Source: Pseudomonas frederiksbergensis
GTDB lineage: Bacteria; Pseudomonadota; Gammaproteobacteria; Pseudomonadales; Pseudomonadaceae
Length of the DNA stretch: 64,000 nucleotides
Direction of reading: 5' to 3'
Assembly: GCF_900105495.1 (NCBI RefSeq)
Contig: NZ_FNTF01000002.1
Coordinates: 3,836,501 to 3,900,500 of the forward strand
Translations under genes and position numbers: made by a program
In this document: in pieces, positions 52,399-62,151 of the stretch
Layout: each line of letters begins with the position of its first letter
Position numbering within the stretch: the first letter of the stretch is position 1
Notes under the pieces: generated by a model
Told to the model about the DNA's origin: nothing
The model's database searches: none
Seen by the model: the letters and a program-made list of their open reading frames with translations, nothing else

Positions 52399-52959
52399 AT
52401 GAGCAACGTCTATACGATCGCTGTACTGGTCGGCAGCTTGAGAAAGGAATCGATCAATCGCAAGGTGGCGCTGGCCCTGGCCGACCTGGCGCCTGCCAAT
52501 CTCAAACTGGTTATCGTCGAAATCGGTGATCTGCCGCTCTACAACGAGGACATCGATGGTGCTTCACCGCCGGCAGCCTACAGCACTTTCCGGCAACAAG
52601 TGAGCTCATCCGACGCGGTGCTGTTCGTGACTCCCGAATACAACCGTTCTGTGCCTGCGCCGATGAAGAACGCGATCGACGTGGGTTCGCGCCCCTATGG
52701 CAAGAGTGTCTGGAGCGGAAAACCAGGCGCGGTGATCAGTGCTTCGCCGGGCGCTATCGGTGGTTTTGGCGCCAACCATCACCTGCGCCAGTCGATGGTG
52801 TTTCTGGATGTGCCGTGCATGCAGCAACCCGAAGCTTATCTGAGCGGTGCCGGTTCAGCGTTCGACGAGGCGGGAAAACTGTCCGAGTCGCTAAAACCGT
52901 TTCTGCAAAAATTCATCAATGCTTATGGCCTGTGGGTCGAACAACACAAGAAAGCGTGA
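52399..52959 (+). CDS. NADPH-dependent FMN reductase
   Basis: A 186-residue flavodoxin-like reductase (ChrR/YieF type). The FMN phosphate loop is VGSLRKESINRKVALAL near residue 10, and the conserved FVTPEYNRSVPAPMKNAID is near 75-93. These enzymes reduce quinones, chromate or azo dyes with NADPH and protect against oxidative stress. It is followed after 152 bases by the ArsB-type permease gene on the same strand, but it is not an ArsH. Confidence 0.9.
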   Translation: MSNVYTIAVLVGSLRKESINRKVALALADLAPANLKLVIVEIGDLPLYNEDIDGASPPAAYSTFRQQVSSSDAVLFVTPEYNRSVPAPMKNAIDVGSRPYGKSVWSGKPGAVISASPGAIGGFGANHHLRQSMVFLDVPCMQQPEAYLSGAGSAFDEAGKLSESLKPFLQKFINAYGLWVEQHKKA

Positions 52960-53111
52960 CAAACCCTGTGTAGGAACATCGCACACCAATCTGTCGTAGC
53001 CGCTGCTACATCGATCCCAGTGCGTTTGGGAAGGAGGGAGCAAGTTTGCGCTTTACTCCGCCCGTGCATTGCGGCTGAATCGCGGTTTGTTTTCCGACAA
53101 GGCTGCACTGC

Positions 53112-54395
53112 ATGCTGACCGCATCGTTGATTTTCCTGCTGACCATCACCTTGGTGATCTGGCAGCCAAAAGGCCTTGGCGTTGGCTGGAGTGCGGTGTT
53201 CGGCGCGGTGCTTGCGCTGATTTTCGGGGTCGTTCAGCTGAGCGACATCCCGCTGGTGTGGCAGATTATCTGGAACGCCACCGGGACCTTTGTCGCGCTG
53301 ATTGTCATCAGTCTGCTGCTGGACGAGGCGGGGTTCTTTGCCTGGGCGGCGCTGCATGTGGCCCGCTGGGGACGGGGCAGCGGACGCAAGCTGTTTGCTT
53401 ATATGGTGCTGCTCGGTGCGTTGGTGTCGGCATTGTTCGCCAACGACGGGGCTGCGCTGATTCTTACACCCATCGTGATTTCCATGCTGCTGGCGTTGCG
53501 TTTTTCCCCGGCGGCGACCCTGGCGTTCGTCATGGGCGCCGGTTTCATCGCTGATACGGCGAGTCTGCCGTTGGTGGTGTCGAATCTGGTGAACATCGTT
53601 TCCGCCGACTTCTTCAACATTGGTTTCAACCGTTACGCGGCGGTGATGATCCCCGTCAACCTGGTGAGTGTCGTGGCGACCCTGGCGATGTTGATGTGGT
53701 TTTTCCGTCGTGCCATTCCCAAGGACTACGACCCCGAGCAACTGGCGCAACCGGCTTCTGCGATCCACGATCACGCTACGTTTTATGCCGGTTGGGCCGT
53801 GTTGGCGATACTGCTGCTCGGCTGCTTCGCGCTGGAACCGCTGGGGATTCCGATCAGTGCCATCTCTGCAGTGTGCGCGGCGTTGCTGCTGGCCATCGCT
53901 GCCCGTGGTCACAAGATTTCCACCCGCAAAGTCATCAAGGAAGCGCCCTGGCATATCGTGATTTTCTCGCTGGGCATGTACCTGGTGGTGTATGGCCTGC
54001 GCAATGCCGGGCTCACGGGGTATCTGGCCGGATGGCTGGATGGTTTTGCCGGCTACGGCGTATGGGGCGCAGCCATGGGCACCGGCGTCCTGACGGCGCT
54101 GCTGTCGTCGATGATGAACAATCTGCCGACGGTGCTGATCGGTTTGCTGTCAATCGATGCCAGCCAGGCGACCGGGGTGGTGAAGGAGGCGATGATCTAT
54201 GCCAACGTCATCGGCAGCGACCTGGGGCCGAAGATTACGCCGATCGGCAGCCTGGCGACGCTGCTGTGGTTGCATGTGCTGGAGCGCAAGAGTATCCGGA
54301 TCGGCTGGGGGTATTACTTCAAGGTCGGGATTGTGTTGACGGTGCCTGTTTTGCTGGTGACGTTGGCGGCGCTGGCTTTGCGGTTATCCATCTGA
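53112..54395 (+). CDS. arsB: Arsenite efflux permease (ArsB-type)
   Basis: A 427-residue inner-membrane protein with about eleven hydrophobic helices. [19 protein letters not shown] and [15 protein letters not shown] are the two conserved half-repeats of the ArsB/NhaD ion transporter superfamily. It would expel arsenite or antimonite, driven by proton flux. No arsR, arsC or arsH lies next to it, so it is an orphan copy; the FMN reductase upstream may or may not be related. Confidence 0.85.
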   Translation: MLTASLIFLLTITLVIWQPKGLGVGWSAVFGAVLALIFGVVQLSDIPLVWQIIWNATGTFVALIVISLLLDEAGFFAWAALHVARWGRGSGRKLFAYMVLLGALVSALFANDGAALILTPIVISMLLALRFSPAATLAFVMGAGFIADTASLPLVVSNLVNIVSADFFNIGFNRYAAVMIPVNLVSVVATLAMLMWFFRRAIPKDYDPEQLAQPASAIHDHATFYAGWAVLAILLLGCFALEPLGIPISAISAVCAALLLAIAARGHKISTRKVIKEAPWHIVIFSLGMYLVVYGLRNAGLTGYLAGWLDGFAGYGVWGAAMGTGVLTALLSSMMNNLPTVLIGLLSIDASQATGVVKEAMIYANVIGSDLGPKITPIGSLATLLWLHVLERKSIRIGWGYYFKVGIVLTVPVLLVTLAALALRLSI

Positions 54396-54410
54396 ACTGC
54401 GTTGGCCCTT

Positions 54411-54482
54411 TCGCGAGCAGGCTCGCTCCTACAGGTATCTTCGTCACAAGGAAATCAAATGTAGGAGCAAGCCTGCTCGCGA
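54411..54482. repeat. REPIN (GTAGGAGCAAGCCTGC type)
   Basis: Inverted arms at 54411-54433 and 54460-54482, 23 bases with one mismatch, between convergent genes. The arms read GTAGGAGC instead of GTGGGAGC. Confidence 0.87.
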
Positions 54483-54508
54483 TAGGGCCAGCCCAGACGC
54501 TAAAAAAC

Positions 54509-55459
54509 TCAGCCACTGCCAGGAACGTTAGGCCAAAGATCCGCCACCAGAAACAGCCGCTCTGCCTCTTCCCAATCACCTTGGGCGTTTTCTGTGAGTC
54601 GCACCAGCAATTGCGCCGGGGCCAGCGGCTCCAGCTCGCTGAGCCAGGTGTTCAGCTGTTCAACGCTCCAGGCCTGCTCCGCCGGATAGTGCGCCGGCGC
54701 CAGCCAGGCATGGCGGGGCAGGGGCTGCCAGCGACCGAACGGGCGCTGTACGACAAAGTCTGCCCAGTCCTTCTGATGCAGCCAGCTACCGCGTAAATGC
54801 TGGGGGTGCGCACCATTCGGTGGCTCGGCCGATCCCGGCCACGGATACAGCAAATAACCGCCCAGCCAAAAGTGCGCACTGAACTGCTGGATATCCAGCG
54901 CCGCCAATACTTCGCGGCTCTCCGGACGGGCCGAAATCGGCAGTTGATGCTGCGTCAGATGGGCCAGTTTGCGGTCCAGCCGATCGTGGCAGCCGGGGCC
55001 GAGCCATCGCGCCGTGTCGTGTCCGTCGCCATTTTGCGGGCCAAGGTAAAGTTTGATCGCCAGTTCCAGATGATGCACGCCGTCACGATCGCGCAGCAGC
55101 ATGTCCAGCTCACCCAGCGTGTGGCCTTCGCGGCGGATCGGCATATTGGCGGCAATCAGGTCGATACCCGGCGCGTGCTGCACGGCGTATTGCCAGAGGC
55201 GTTCGTAGTACAAGCCCAATCGCCGGGTTCGGGCCTGCGCCAGCCAGTGCAGCAAGTCATAACTGTCGTGATCGAGTTGCCGCAGCCACCGTTCCAGCCG
55301 ATCCGGCGCTTGCACCCAGTCACTGCCGGTCAGCGGATGACGCTGCGGCCACGTCGTCACGCCAAGCATCGGCGGCGCGAGGATGACCCAAGCCAGGTCG
55401 CGCACTTCGGGATGGCGCAACTGGTGGGGTAACTGCAGCAAATCGGGAAATAGGATCAT
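54509..55459 (-). CDS. DUF1853 family protein
   Basis: A 316-residue soluble protein. It starts [20 protein letters not shown] and has [20 protein letters not shown] near residue 80 and [20 protein letters not shown] near 120, which match DUF1853. The Glu-x-Lys spacing (HLELAIKLY) recalls PD-(D/E)xK nuclease-like folds, but I cannot show an active site. The gene is divergent from nadK with a 107-base gap. Confidence 0.78.
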   Translation of the reverse strand: MILFPDLLQLPHQLRHPEVRDLAWVILAPPMLGVTTWPQRHPLTGSDWVQAPDRLERWLRQLDHDSYDLLHWLAQARTRRLGLYYERLWQYAVQHAPGIDLIAANMPIRREGHTLGELDMLLRDRDGVHHLELAIKLYLGPQNGDGHDTARWLGPGCHDRLDRKLAHLTQHQLPISARPESREVLAALDIQQFSAHFWLGGYLLYPWPGSAEPPNGAHPQHLRGSWLHQKDWADFVVQRPFGRWQPLPRHAWLAPAHYPAEQAWSVEQLNTWLSELEPLAPAQLLVRLTENAQGDWEEAERLFLVADLWPNVPGSG

Positions 55460-55509
55460 CTTGCGAGCATAGCCTCAATCGTGAGTACACCGTTGTGGCT
55501 GAAAGGATT

Positions 55510-55537
55510 TTGTCTATCCCGCGCTTTCGCCCATAAT
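55510..55537 (+). promoter_or_regulatory. Candidate sigma-70 promoter of nadK
   Basis: TTGTCT (55510-55515) and CATAAT (55532-55537) with a 16-base spacer, ending 29 bases before the nadK ATG. The -10 matches five of six consensus bases. Confidence 0.35.
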
Positions 55538-55566
55538 CGTGTTTTTCGCCGTCGCGCAGGAACCTC

Positions 55567-56457
55567 ATGGAGCAATTTCGTAATATCGGCATCATCGGTC
55601 GCCTGGGCAGTTCGCAGGTGCTGGATACCGTCCGCCGACTGAAACGGTTTCTGCTCGATCGTCACCTGCACGTGATCCTCGAAGACACCATCGCCGAAGT
55701 GTTGCCGGGCCATGGCTTGCAAACCTCGTCGCGCAAGATGCTCGGCGAAGTATGTGACATGGTGATTGTGGTGGGTGGTGACGGCAGCCTGTTGGGTGCC
55801 GCCCGGGCGCTGGCCCGGCACAATATCCCGGTGCTGGGCATCAACCGTGGCAGCCTGGGCTTCTTGACCGATATCCGCCCCGATGAGCTGGAAGTCAAAG
55901 TCGCCGAAGTGCTCGACGGCCACTATCTGGTCGAAAACCGCTTCCTGCTGCAAGCCGAAGTTCGTCGTCATGCCGAGGCCATCGGTCAGGGCGACGCGCT
56001 GAACGACGTGGTGCTGCACCCTGGCAAGTCAACGCGGATGATCGAGTTCGAGTTGTACATCGACGGCCAGTTCGTCTGCAGCCAGAAGGCCGACGGCCTG
56101 ATCGTCGCCACTCCGACCGGTTCGACCGCCTACGCGCTGTCGGCGGGCGGGCCGATCATGCACCCCAAGCTCGACGCTATTGTGATTGTGCCGATGTACC
56201 CCCATACCTTGTCGGGCAGGCCGATTGTGGTCGATGGCAACAGTGAGCTGAAAATCGTCGTGTCCAAAGATATGCAGATTTACCCGCAAGTCTCCTGTGA
56301 CGGGCAGAACCATTTCACCTGCGCGCCGGGTGACACCATCACCATCAGCAAAAAAGCCCAAAAGCTGCGGCTGATTCATCCGCTCGATCACAACTACTAT
56401 GAAGTCTGCAGGACCAAACTCGGTTGGGGCAGCAAGTTGGGTGGTGGAGGCGACTGA
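55567..56457 (+). CDS. nadK: NAD kinase
   Basis: A 296-residue enzyme that phosphorylates NAD to NADP. The catalytic GGDG motif is in VVGGDGSLLGAARAL, followed by NRGSLGFLTDI and TPTGSTAYALSAGGPIMHP. AGGAA lies five bases before the ATG. It is first in a six-gene same-strand run with overlapping or nearly touching genes; its TGA overlaps the next ATG by one base (TGATG). Confidence 0.96.
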   Translation: MEQFRNIGIIGRLGSSQVLDTVRRLKRFLLDRHLHVILEDTIAEVLPGHGLQTSSRKMLGEVCDMVIVVGGDGSLLGAARALARHNIPVLGINRGSLGFLTDIRPDELEVKVAEVLDGHYLVENRFLLQAEVRRHAEAIGQGDALNDVVLHPGKSTRMIEFELYIDGQFVCSQKADGLIVATPTGSTAYALSAGGPIMHPKLDAIVIVPMYPHTLSGRPIVVDGNSELKIVVSKDMQIYPQVSCDGQNHFTCAPGDTITISKKAQKLRLIHPLDHNYYEVCRTKLGWGSKLGGGGD

Positions 56458-57428
56458 TGCTCGATCCCGCGCGTAGCTACGACCTGATCGGTGACGTGCA
56501 CGGTTGCGCTCTGACCCTTGAGCACTTGCTCGACCGGCTCGGTTACCAGAAACACGCTGGCGTCTGGCGGCATTCGTCGCGCATGGCAGTGTTCGTTGGC
56601 GACATCATTGACCGCGGCCCGCGGATTCGCGAAGCGCTGCACATCGTTCACGACATGGTCGAAGCGGGTCAGGCGCTGTGCATCATGGGTAACCATGAGT
56701 TCAACGCCCTCGGCTGGAGCACGCCGGCGCCTCCGGGCAGCGGCAAGCAGTTCGTGCGTGAACACACCCCGCGCCATGCCCGTTTGCTGAACGAAACCCT
56801 GACCCAGTTCGAAGGCCATCCTGCCGACTGGCATGACTTCCTGCAATGGTTCTACGAGATGCCATTGTTCGTCGACGCCGGGCGTTTTCGCGTGGTGCAT
56901 GCCTGCTGGGATGCAGGCCTGATCGAACCCTTGCGCGCGCTGTTCCCCAATGGTTGCGTCGATGAGCATTTCCTCCAGGCCTCGGCCGTGCCGGGCAGTT
57001 TCGCCTGCACCGTGTTCGATCGCCTGCTGCGCGGCACTGACATGCGCTTGCCGCACGGGTTGACCATGACCAGCGGCGATGGCCTGACGCGTTCGTTCTT
57101 CCGCACCAAGTTCTGGGAAGACGACCCGCAAACCTATGGAGACATTGTGTTCCAGCCCGACGCCTTGCCCGAACCCGTGGCCCGGACGCCGCTGTCGTCC
57201 ACTGAAAAAAACACCTTGCTGCGCTATGGCGTCGATGAACCTTTGTTGTTCGTGGGCCACTACTGGCGCAGCGGCAAACCGGCGCCGATCCGGCCGAACC
57301 TGGCCTGTCTGGATTACAGTGCGGTGCTTTACGGCAAACTGGTCGCCTACCGTCTGGACCAGGAAACCCGTCTCGATCCGCATAAATTTGTCTGGGTCGA
57401 CGTCGAGCGGCCGGAGGTGCTGCGATGA
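56457..57428 (+). CDS. Metallophosphoesterase
   Basis: A 323-residue calcineurin-like phosphoesterase. The metal-binding motifs are LIGDVHGCALTLEHLL, VFVGDIIDRGPRIREAL and IMGNHEFNAL, followed by the distal His in FVGHYWRSG. It resembles PrpE/ApaH-like serine/threonine phosphatases or dinucleotide hydrolases. GGAGG precedes the ATG at 56457 inside the nadK coding end. It also overlaps the rhomboid gene by four bases. The substrate is unknown. Confidence 0.88.
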   Translation: MLDPARSYDLIGDVHGCALTLEHLLDRLGYQKHAGVWRHSSRMAVFVGDIIDRGPRIREALHIVHDMVEAGQALCIMGNHEFNALGWSTPAPPGSGKQFVREHTPRHARLLNETLTQFEGHPADWHDFLQWFYEMPLFVDAGRFRVVHACWDAGLIEPLRALFPNGCVDEHFLQASAVPGSFACTVFDRLLRGTDMRLPHGLTMTSGDGLTRSFFRTKFWEDDPQTYGDIVFQPDALPEPVARTPLSSTEKNTLLRYGVDEPLLFVGHYWRSGKPAPIRPNLACLDYSAVLYGKLVAYRLDQETRLDPHKFVWVDVERPEVLR

Positions 57429-58294
57429 GTGCCGTTGCTGTTTTACGCCTGCCGCTGGCGGTGGACTTGAGCGGGTTCGTCAAACTGTTGCAGCGCATGC
57501 AGGTGCCGCATCGGGTCAGTGAAGAGGCGGGCGAGCAAGTGCTGTGGGTGCCGGCCAACATCAGCGAAGACGTGCGTGTGTTGTACGAACGTTTCCCGGC
57601 CGGTGATCCCGATCAACAGCTGGACATTCCGGTGGCGCAAACCGTCAAGCACCCAGGTTTCGTCGAGCAACTGCGCCACGCCAAGGCGACGGCGTTCGTG
57701 TTGCTGCTGAGCCTGCTGGTCGGCGCGGTGACGCTGCTGGGCGAAAACCTCGACACGTTGCGCTGGCTGACCTTCCTCGATTTTCGCGTTGTCGGCGAGT
57801 ACATCCACTTTGTGCCATTGGCTGACAGCCTGGCGGCGGGGCAGTGGTGGCGTCTGGTAACGCCGATGCTGATCCACTTCGGCATCCTGCACCTGGCCAT
57901 GAACGGCATGTGGTACTGGGAGCTGGGGCGACGCATCGAGTCGCGCCAGGGCAGTATCAACCTGATCGGCCTGACCTTGCTGTTCGGCCTGGTCTCGAAC
58001 TACGCCCAGTTTGTTTTCAGTGGCCCGACACTGTTTGGCGGGTTGTCCGGCGTGCTGTACGGCCTGCTCGGGCATTGCTGGATCTTTCAGCTGTTGTCGC
58101 CAAACCCGGCTTATCGCCTGCCGCGCGGCGTGCTGGTGATGATGCTGGTGTGGCTGGTGCTGTGTATGTCGGGACTGATCTCGTTGATCGGTTTCGGTGA
58201 AATTGCCAACGCGGCCCACGTCGGCGGGTTGCTCGTCGGATGCTTGACCGGCTTGTTGGGTGGTTTGTACAACCGCCGTAAACTGGCCGTCTAA
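57425..58294 (+). CDS. glpG: Rhomboid intramembrane serine protease
   Basis: A 289-residue GlpG-type protease. A cytoplasmic N-terminal domain of about 90 residues precedes six transmembrane helices. The catalytic Ser is in FGGLSGVLYGLLG and the His in NAAHVGGLLVGCL; the HFGILHLAMNGMWYW segment supplies the oxyanion residues. It cleaves membrane proteins within the bilayer. It overlaps the metallophosphoesterase stop by four bases. Confidence 0.92.
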   Translation: MSAVAVLRLPLAVDLSGFVKLLQRMQVPHRVSEEAGEQVLWVPANISEDVRVLYERFPAGDPDQQLDIPVAQTVKHPGFVEQLRHAKATAFVLLLSLLVGAVTLLGENLDTLRWLTFLDFRVVGEYIHFVPLADSLAAGQWWRLVTPMLIHFGILHLAMNGMWYWELGRRIESRQGSINLIGLTLLFGLVSNYAQFVFSGPTLFGGLSGVLYGLLGHCWIFQLLSPNPAYRLPRGVLVMMLVWLVLCMSGLISLIGFGEIANAAHVGGLLVGCLTGLLGGLYNRRKLAV

Positions 58295-58327
58295 CCAGTT
58301 ATGTCAATAAAGAGCGCGGAGCCCTTG

Positions 58328-58588
58328 ATGTCCTCTTTTAACGAAATGATCAACAACATCACCCCCGAGATCTACCAGAGCCTGAAACTGGCGGTGGAAA
58401 TCGGTAAATGGTCCGACGGTGGCAAACTTACCGCCGAACAACGCGAACTGTCGCTGCAAGCGATGATCGCCTGGGAAATCCAGAACCTGCCCGAAGACCA
58501 GCGCACCGGTTACATGGGCGTGCAGGAGTGCGGCTCCAAGTCGATCGAAGTGCCGAATATCCTGTTCAAATCGGATGCCGTCCATTGA
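58328..58588 (+). CDS. DUF1315 / YeaC family protein
   Basis: An 86-residue protein, MSSFNEMINNITPEIYQSLK through a conserved DGGKLTAEQRELSLQAMIAW to a short C-terminal tail. It belongs to the YeaC/DUF1315 family of unknown function. GGAG seven bases before the ATG at 58328 decides the start over an upstream ATG at 58301. Its stop overlaps the next gene's TTG start (TTGA). Confidence 0.88.
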   Translation: MSSFNEMINNITPEIYQSLKLAVEIGKWSDGGKLTAEQRELSLQAMIAWEIQNLPEDQRTGYMGVQECGSKSIEVPNILFKSDAVH

Positions 58589-59415
58589 TCGAGATTGGCC
58601 GCGGTGCAATCAGCAAAATGTCGGCGCGCCTTGACGGGGCGAACGTGCAGTACGCGTTTCGTCTGGACGACGTCGAGGTGCCGGTCAATCCATTGATCGG
58701 GACCACGGTGCGCCTGGAATACCTGGGAGCGATTCATTGCACCCATTGCGGACGCAAGACTAAAACCAGCTTCAGCCAGGGTTACTGCTACCCGTGCATG
58801 ACCAAACTGGCTCAGTGCGACATCTGCATCATGAGCCCGGAGCGTTGCCACTATGACGCTGGCACCTGCCGTGAGCCGGAGTGGGGCGAGAGGTTTTGCA
58901 TGACGGATCACATTGTGTATCTGTCCAATTCTTCGGGAGTGAAGGTCGGGATTACCCGCGCCACTCAGCTGCCGACCCGTTGGATCGATCAGGGCGCCCG
59001 TCAGGCTCTGCCGATCATGCGGGTTTCGACCCGTCAGCAGTCGGGCTTCGTCGAAGACCTGTTCCGCAGTCAGGTGGCGGACAAGACCAACTGGCGTGCT
59101 TTACTCAAGGGCGATGCGGTGTCGGTCGATTTGGCGCAGGTTCGCGATCAGCTGTTCGACAGTTGCGCCGAAGGATTGCAAAGTTTGCAGGAACGATTCG
59201 GCCTACAGGCGATCCAGACTATTGCCGATGTAGAAACGCTCGAGATCCGCTATCCGGTCGAGCAATACCCGGCCAAGATCGTCAGCTTCAACCTGGACAA
59301 GAATCCGATCGCCGAAGGCACGCTGTTGGGAATCAAGGGCCAGTACCTGATTTTCGACACCGGCGTAATCAATATTCGTAAATACACGGCCTACCAGCTC
59401 GCCGTGCATCAGTAA
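58585..59415 (+). CDS. DUF2797 protein: cysteine-rich zinc-ribbon plus GIY-YIG-like domain
   Basis: About 276 residues if it starts at TTG 58585 (MIEIGRGAISKMSARLDG); an ATG at 58618 is the alternative. The TTG start gives a four-base overlap with the YeaC gene. Residues 45-110 carry CTHCGRK, CYPCMTK, CDIC and two further cysteines, enough for two zinc sites. From about 110, HIVYLSNSSGVKVGITRATQ with a later Arg resembles GIY-YIG/T5orf172-type nuclease folds. The family is DUF2797; its function is unknown. It is 10 bases upstream of pepN. Confidence 0.8.
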   Translation: MIEIGRGAISKMSARLDGANVQYAFRLDDVEVPVNPLIGTTVRLEYLGAIHCTHCGRKTKTSFSQGYCYPCMTKLAQCDICIMSPERCHYDAGTCREPEWGERFCMTDHIVYLSNSSGVKVGITRATQLPTRWIDQGARQALPIMRVSTRQQSGFVEDLFRSQVADKTNWRALLKGDAVSVDLAQVRDQLFDSCAEGLQSLQERFGLQAIQTIADVETLEIRYPVEQYPAKIVSFNLDKNPIAEGTLLGIKGQYLIFDTGVINIRKYTAYQLAVHQ

Positions 59416-59425
59416 GGACTCCAGC

Positions 59426-62083
59426 ATGCGCACCGAACAACCGAAGATGATCTACCTGAAGGACTATCAGGCGCCCGAGTACCTGATCGACGAGACGCAC
59501 CTGACCTTCGAGTTGTACGAGGACCACAGCCTGGTCCATGCGCAACTGGTGATGCGCCGCAATCCCGAGCGTGGCCCGGGCCTGCCGCCGCTGTTGCTGG
59601 ATGGCCAACAGCTTGAATTGCTGTCGGTGAACCTGGCCGACATCGAATTGACCGCCGCCGACTATCAGTTGACGGAAAACCACCTGACCCTGCACCCGAC
59701 CAGCACCACCTTCACGGTCGATACCAGCGTCAGGATCCACCCGGAAACCAACACTGCGCTGGAAGGCCTGTACAAATCCGGCACGATGTTCTGCACCCAG
59801 TGCGAAGCCGAAGGCTTCCGCAAGATCACCTATTACCTCGACCGTCCGGACGTGATGAGCACGTTCACCACCACGGTGGTTGCCGAGCAGCACAGCTATC
59901 CGGTGTTGCTCTCCAACGGCAACCCGATTGCCTCAGGTCCCGGGGAAGACGGCCGGCACTGGGCGACCTGGGAAGATCCGTTCAAGAAACCTGCTTACCT
60001 GTTCGCGCTGGTGGCCGGTGATTTGTGGTGCGTCGAAGACACCTTCACCACCATGACCGAGCGCTCTGTGGCGCTGCGCATTTATGTCGAGCCGGAAAAC
60101 ATCGACAAGTGCCAGCACGCCATGAACAGCCTGAAGAAGTCGATGCGCTGGGACGAAGAGGTCTACGGTCGCGAGTACGACCTGGACATCTTCATGATCG
60201 TCGCGGTCAATGACTTCAACATGGGTGCCATGGAGAACAAGGGCCTCAACATCTTCAACTCCAGCGCCGTGCTGGCTCGCGCTGAAACCGCGACCGACGC
60301 CGCGCACCAGCGGGTCGAGGCGATTGTTGCCCACGAGTACTTCCACAACTGGTCGGGCAACCGTGTGACCTGCCGCGACTGGTTCCAGTTGTCGCTGAAG
60401 GAAGGCTTCACCGTGTTCCGCGATTCGTGCTTCTCCGCCGACATGAACTCGGCCACGGTCAAGCGCATCCAGGACGTGGCGTACCTGCGCACCCACCAGT
60501 TCGCCGAAGATGCCGGCCCCATGGCTCACGCCGTGCGCCCGGACAGCTTCATCGAGATTTCCAATTTCTACACCCTGACCGTGTACGAAAAGGGCTCGGA
60601 AGTGGTCGGCATGATCCACACCTTGCTCGGCGCCGAAGGTTTCCGTAAAGGCAGCGACCTGTACTTCGAACGCCATGACGGCCAGGCCGTGACCTGTGAC
60701 GACTTCATCAAAGCGATGGAAGACGCCAACGGTGTCGACCTGACCCAGTTCAAGCGCTGGTACAGCCAGGCTGGCACACCGCGTTTGGCGGTCAGCGAGT
60801 CCTACGACGCGGCGGCGAAAACCTACAGCCTGACGTTCCGTCAAAGCTGCCCGGAAACTCCGGACAAGGTTGAGAAGCTGCCGTTCGTGATCCCGGTCGA
60901 ACTGGGCCTGCTGGACGCCAAAGGCGCGGCCATTGCGTTGTGTCTTTCCGGTGAAGCCAGTGCCCAGGGCACCTCACGGGTCATTTCGGTGACCGAAGCC
61001 GAGCAGACGTTCACCTTCATCGACATCGCGCAACAGCCATTGCCTTCGTTGCTGCGTGGCTTCTCGGCGCCGGTGAAACTGAGCTTCCCGTACAACCGCG
61101 ATCAGCTGATGTTCCTGATGCAACACGACAGCGACGGTTTCAACCGCTGGGATGCGGGTCAGCAATTGTCGGTTCAGGTGCTGCAAGAGCTGATTGCCCA
61201 GCAGCAAAAGGGCGAGAAACTGGTGCTGGATCAGCGTCTGGTTTCTGCCTTGCGTACCGTGTTGTCGGACGAGACGCTGGATCAGGCGATGGTCGCGGAA
61301 ATGCTCTCGCTGCCGGGCGAGGCGTATCTGACTGAGATCAGCGAAGTGGCTGACGTTGACGCCATTCACATCGCTCGCGAGTTTGCTCGCAAGCAATTGG
61401 CAGAAGGTTTGTTCGAGGCGCTGTGGCTGCGTTACCAGGCCAATCGCGATCTGTCGAAGAAAACCCCGTATGTGGCTGAGGCCGAACACTTCGCTCGTCG
61501 CGCGTTGCAGAACATTGCGCTGTCGTACCTGATGCTCAGCGGCAAACCGGAAGTATTAGCGGCGACGCTCGAGCAGTTCGAGACCAGCGACAACATGACC
61601 GAGCGCCTGACGGCGTTGGCGGTATTGGTCAATTCGCCGTTCGAAGACGAGAAAGCCAAGGCCCTGGCCAGTTTTGCCGAGCACTTCAAGGACAATCCGC
61701 TGGTCATGGATCAGTGGTTCAGCGTCCAGGCGGGCAGCGTGCTGCCCGGTGGTCTGGAGCGGGTCAAGGCGTTGATGCAGCATCCGGCATTCAACATCAA
61801 GAACCCGAACAAGGTTCGTGCACTGGTCGGCGCGTTTGCCGGGCAGAACCTGATCAACTTCCATGCGGCCGATGGTTCGGGTTATCGGTTCCTCGCGGAT
61901 CTGGTGATCGAGTTGAACGGGTTCAACCCGCAGATTGCTTCTCGGCAGTTGGCACCGCTGACTCGCTGGCGCAAGTATGACGATGCGCGCCAGGCGTTGA
62001 TGAAAGGTGAGCTTGAGCGGATTCGCGCTTCGGGCCAGCTGTCCAGCGATGTGTTCGAGGTGGTCAGCAAAAGCCTGGCCTGA
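59426..62083 (+). CDS. pepN: Aminopeptidase N
   Basis: An 885-residue M1 zinc aminopeptidase. The substrate motif GAMENKGLNIFN and the zinc motif VAHEYFHNWSGNRVTCRDW with the distal Glu (SLKEGFTVF) are intact. A C-terminal helical domain from about 550 completes the protein. AAGGA lies ten bases before the ATG. It trims N-terminal residues from peptides in the cytoplasm and ends the nadK-to-pepN run. Confidence 0.96.
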   Translation: MRTEQPKMIYLKDYQAPEYLIDETHLTFELYEDHSLVHAQLVMRRNPERGPGLPPLLLDGQQLELLSVNLADIELTAADYQLTENHLTLHPTSTTFTVDTSVRIHPETNTALEGLYKSGTMFCTQCEAEGFRKITYYLDRPDVMSTFTTTVVAEQHSYPVLLSNGNPIASGPGEDGRHWATWEDPFKKPAYLFALVAGDLWCVEDTFTTMTERSVALRIYVEPENIDKCQHAMNSLKKSMRWDEEVYGREYDLDIFMIVAVNDFNMGAMENKGLNIFNSSAVLARAETATDAAHQRVEAIVAHEYFHNWSGNRVTCRDWFQLSLKEGFTVFRDSCFSADMNSATVKRIQDVAYLRTHQFAEDAGPMAHAVRPDSFIEISNFYTLTVYEKGSEVVGMIHTLLGAEGFRKGSDLYFERHDGQAVTCDDFIKAMEDANGVDLTQFKRWYSQAGTPRLAVSESYDAAAKTYSLTFRQSCPETPDKVEKLPFVIPVELGLLDAKGAAIALCLSGEASAQGTSRVISVTEAEQTFTFIDIAQQPLPSLLRGFSAPVKLSFPYNRDQLMFLMQHDSDGFNRWDAGQQLSVQVLQELIAQQQKGEKLVLDQRLVSALRTVLSDETLDQAMVAEMLSLPGEAYLTEISEVADVDAIHIAREFARKQLAEGLFEALWLRYQANRDLSKKTPYVAEAEHFARRALQNIALSYLMLSGKPEVLAATLEQFETSDNMTERLTALAVLVNSPFEDEKAKALASFAEHFKDNPLVMDQWFSVQAGSVLPGGLERVKALMQHPAFNIKNPNKVRALVGAFAGQNLINFHAADGSGYRFLADLVIELNGFNPQIASRQLAPLTRWRKYDDARQALMKGELERIRASGQLSSDVFEVVSKSLA

Positions 62084-62094
62084 CTCAGGGTTCG

Positions 62095-62127
62095 CTCCTG
62101 CAGTGGTTCGCCTGAACCCTGCAGGAG
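62095..62127. repeat. Hairpin downstream of pepN (degenerate REP)
   Basis: CTCCTGCAG (62095-62103) pairs perfectly with CTGCAGGAG (62119-62127), and a GCTCGCTCCCACAG REP-like stretch follows. There is no T tract, so termination of pepN or of the convergent RND gene by it is uncertain. Confidence 0.5.
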
Positions 62128-62151
62128 CTCGCTCCCACAGGGTAGGTGGGG

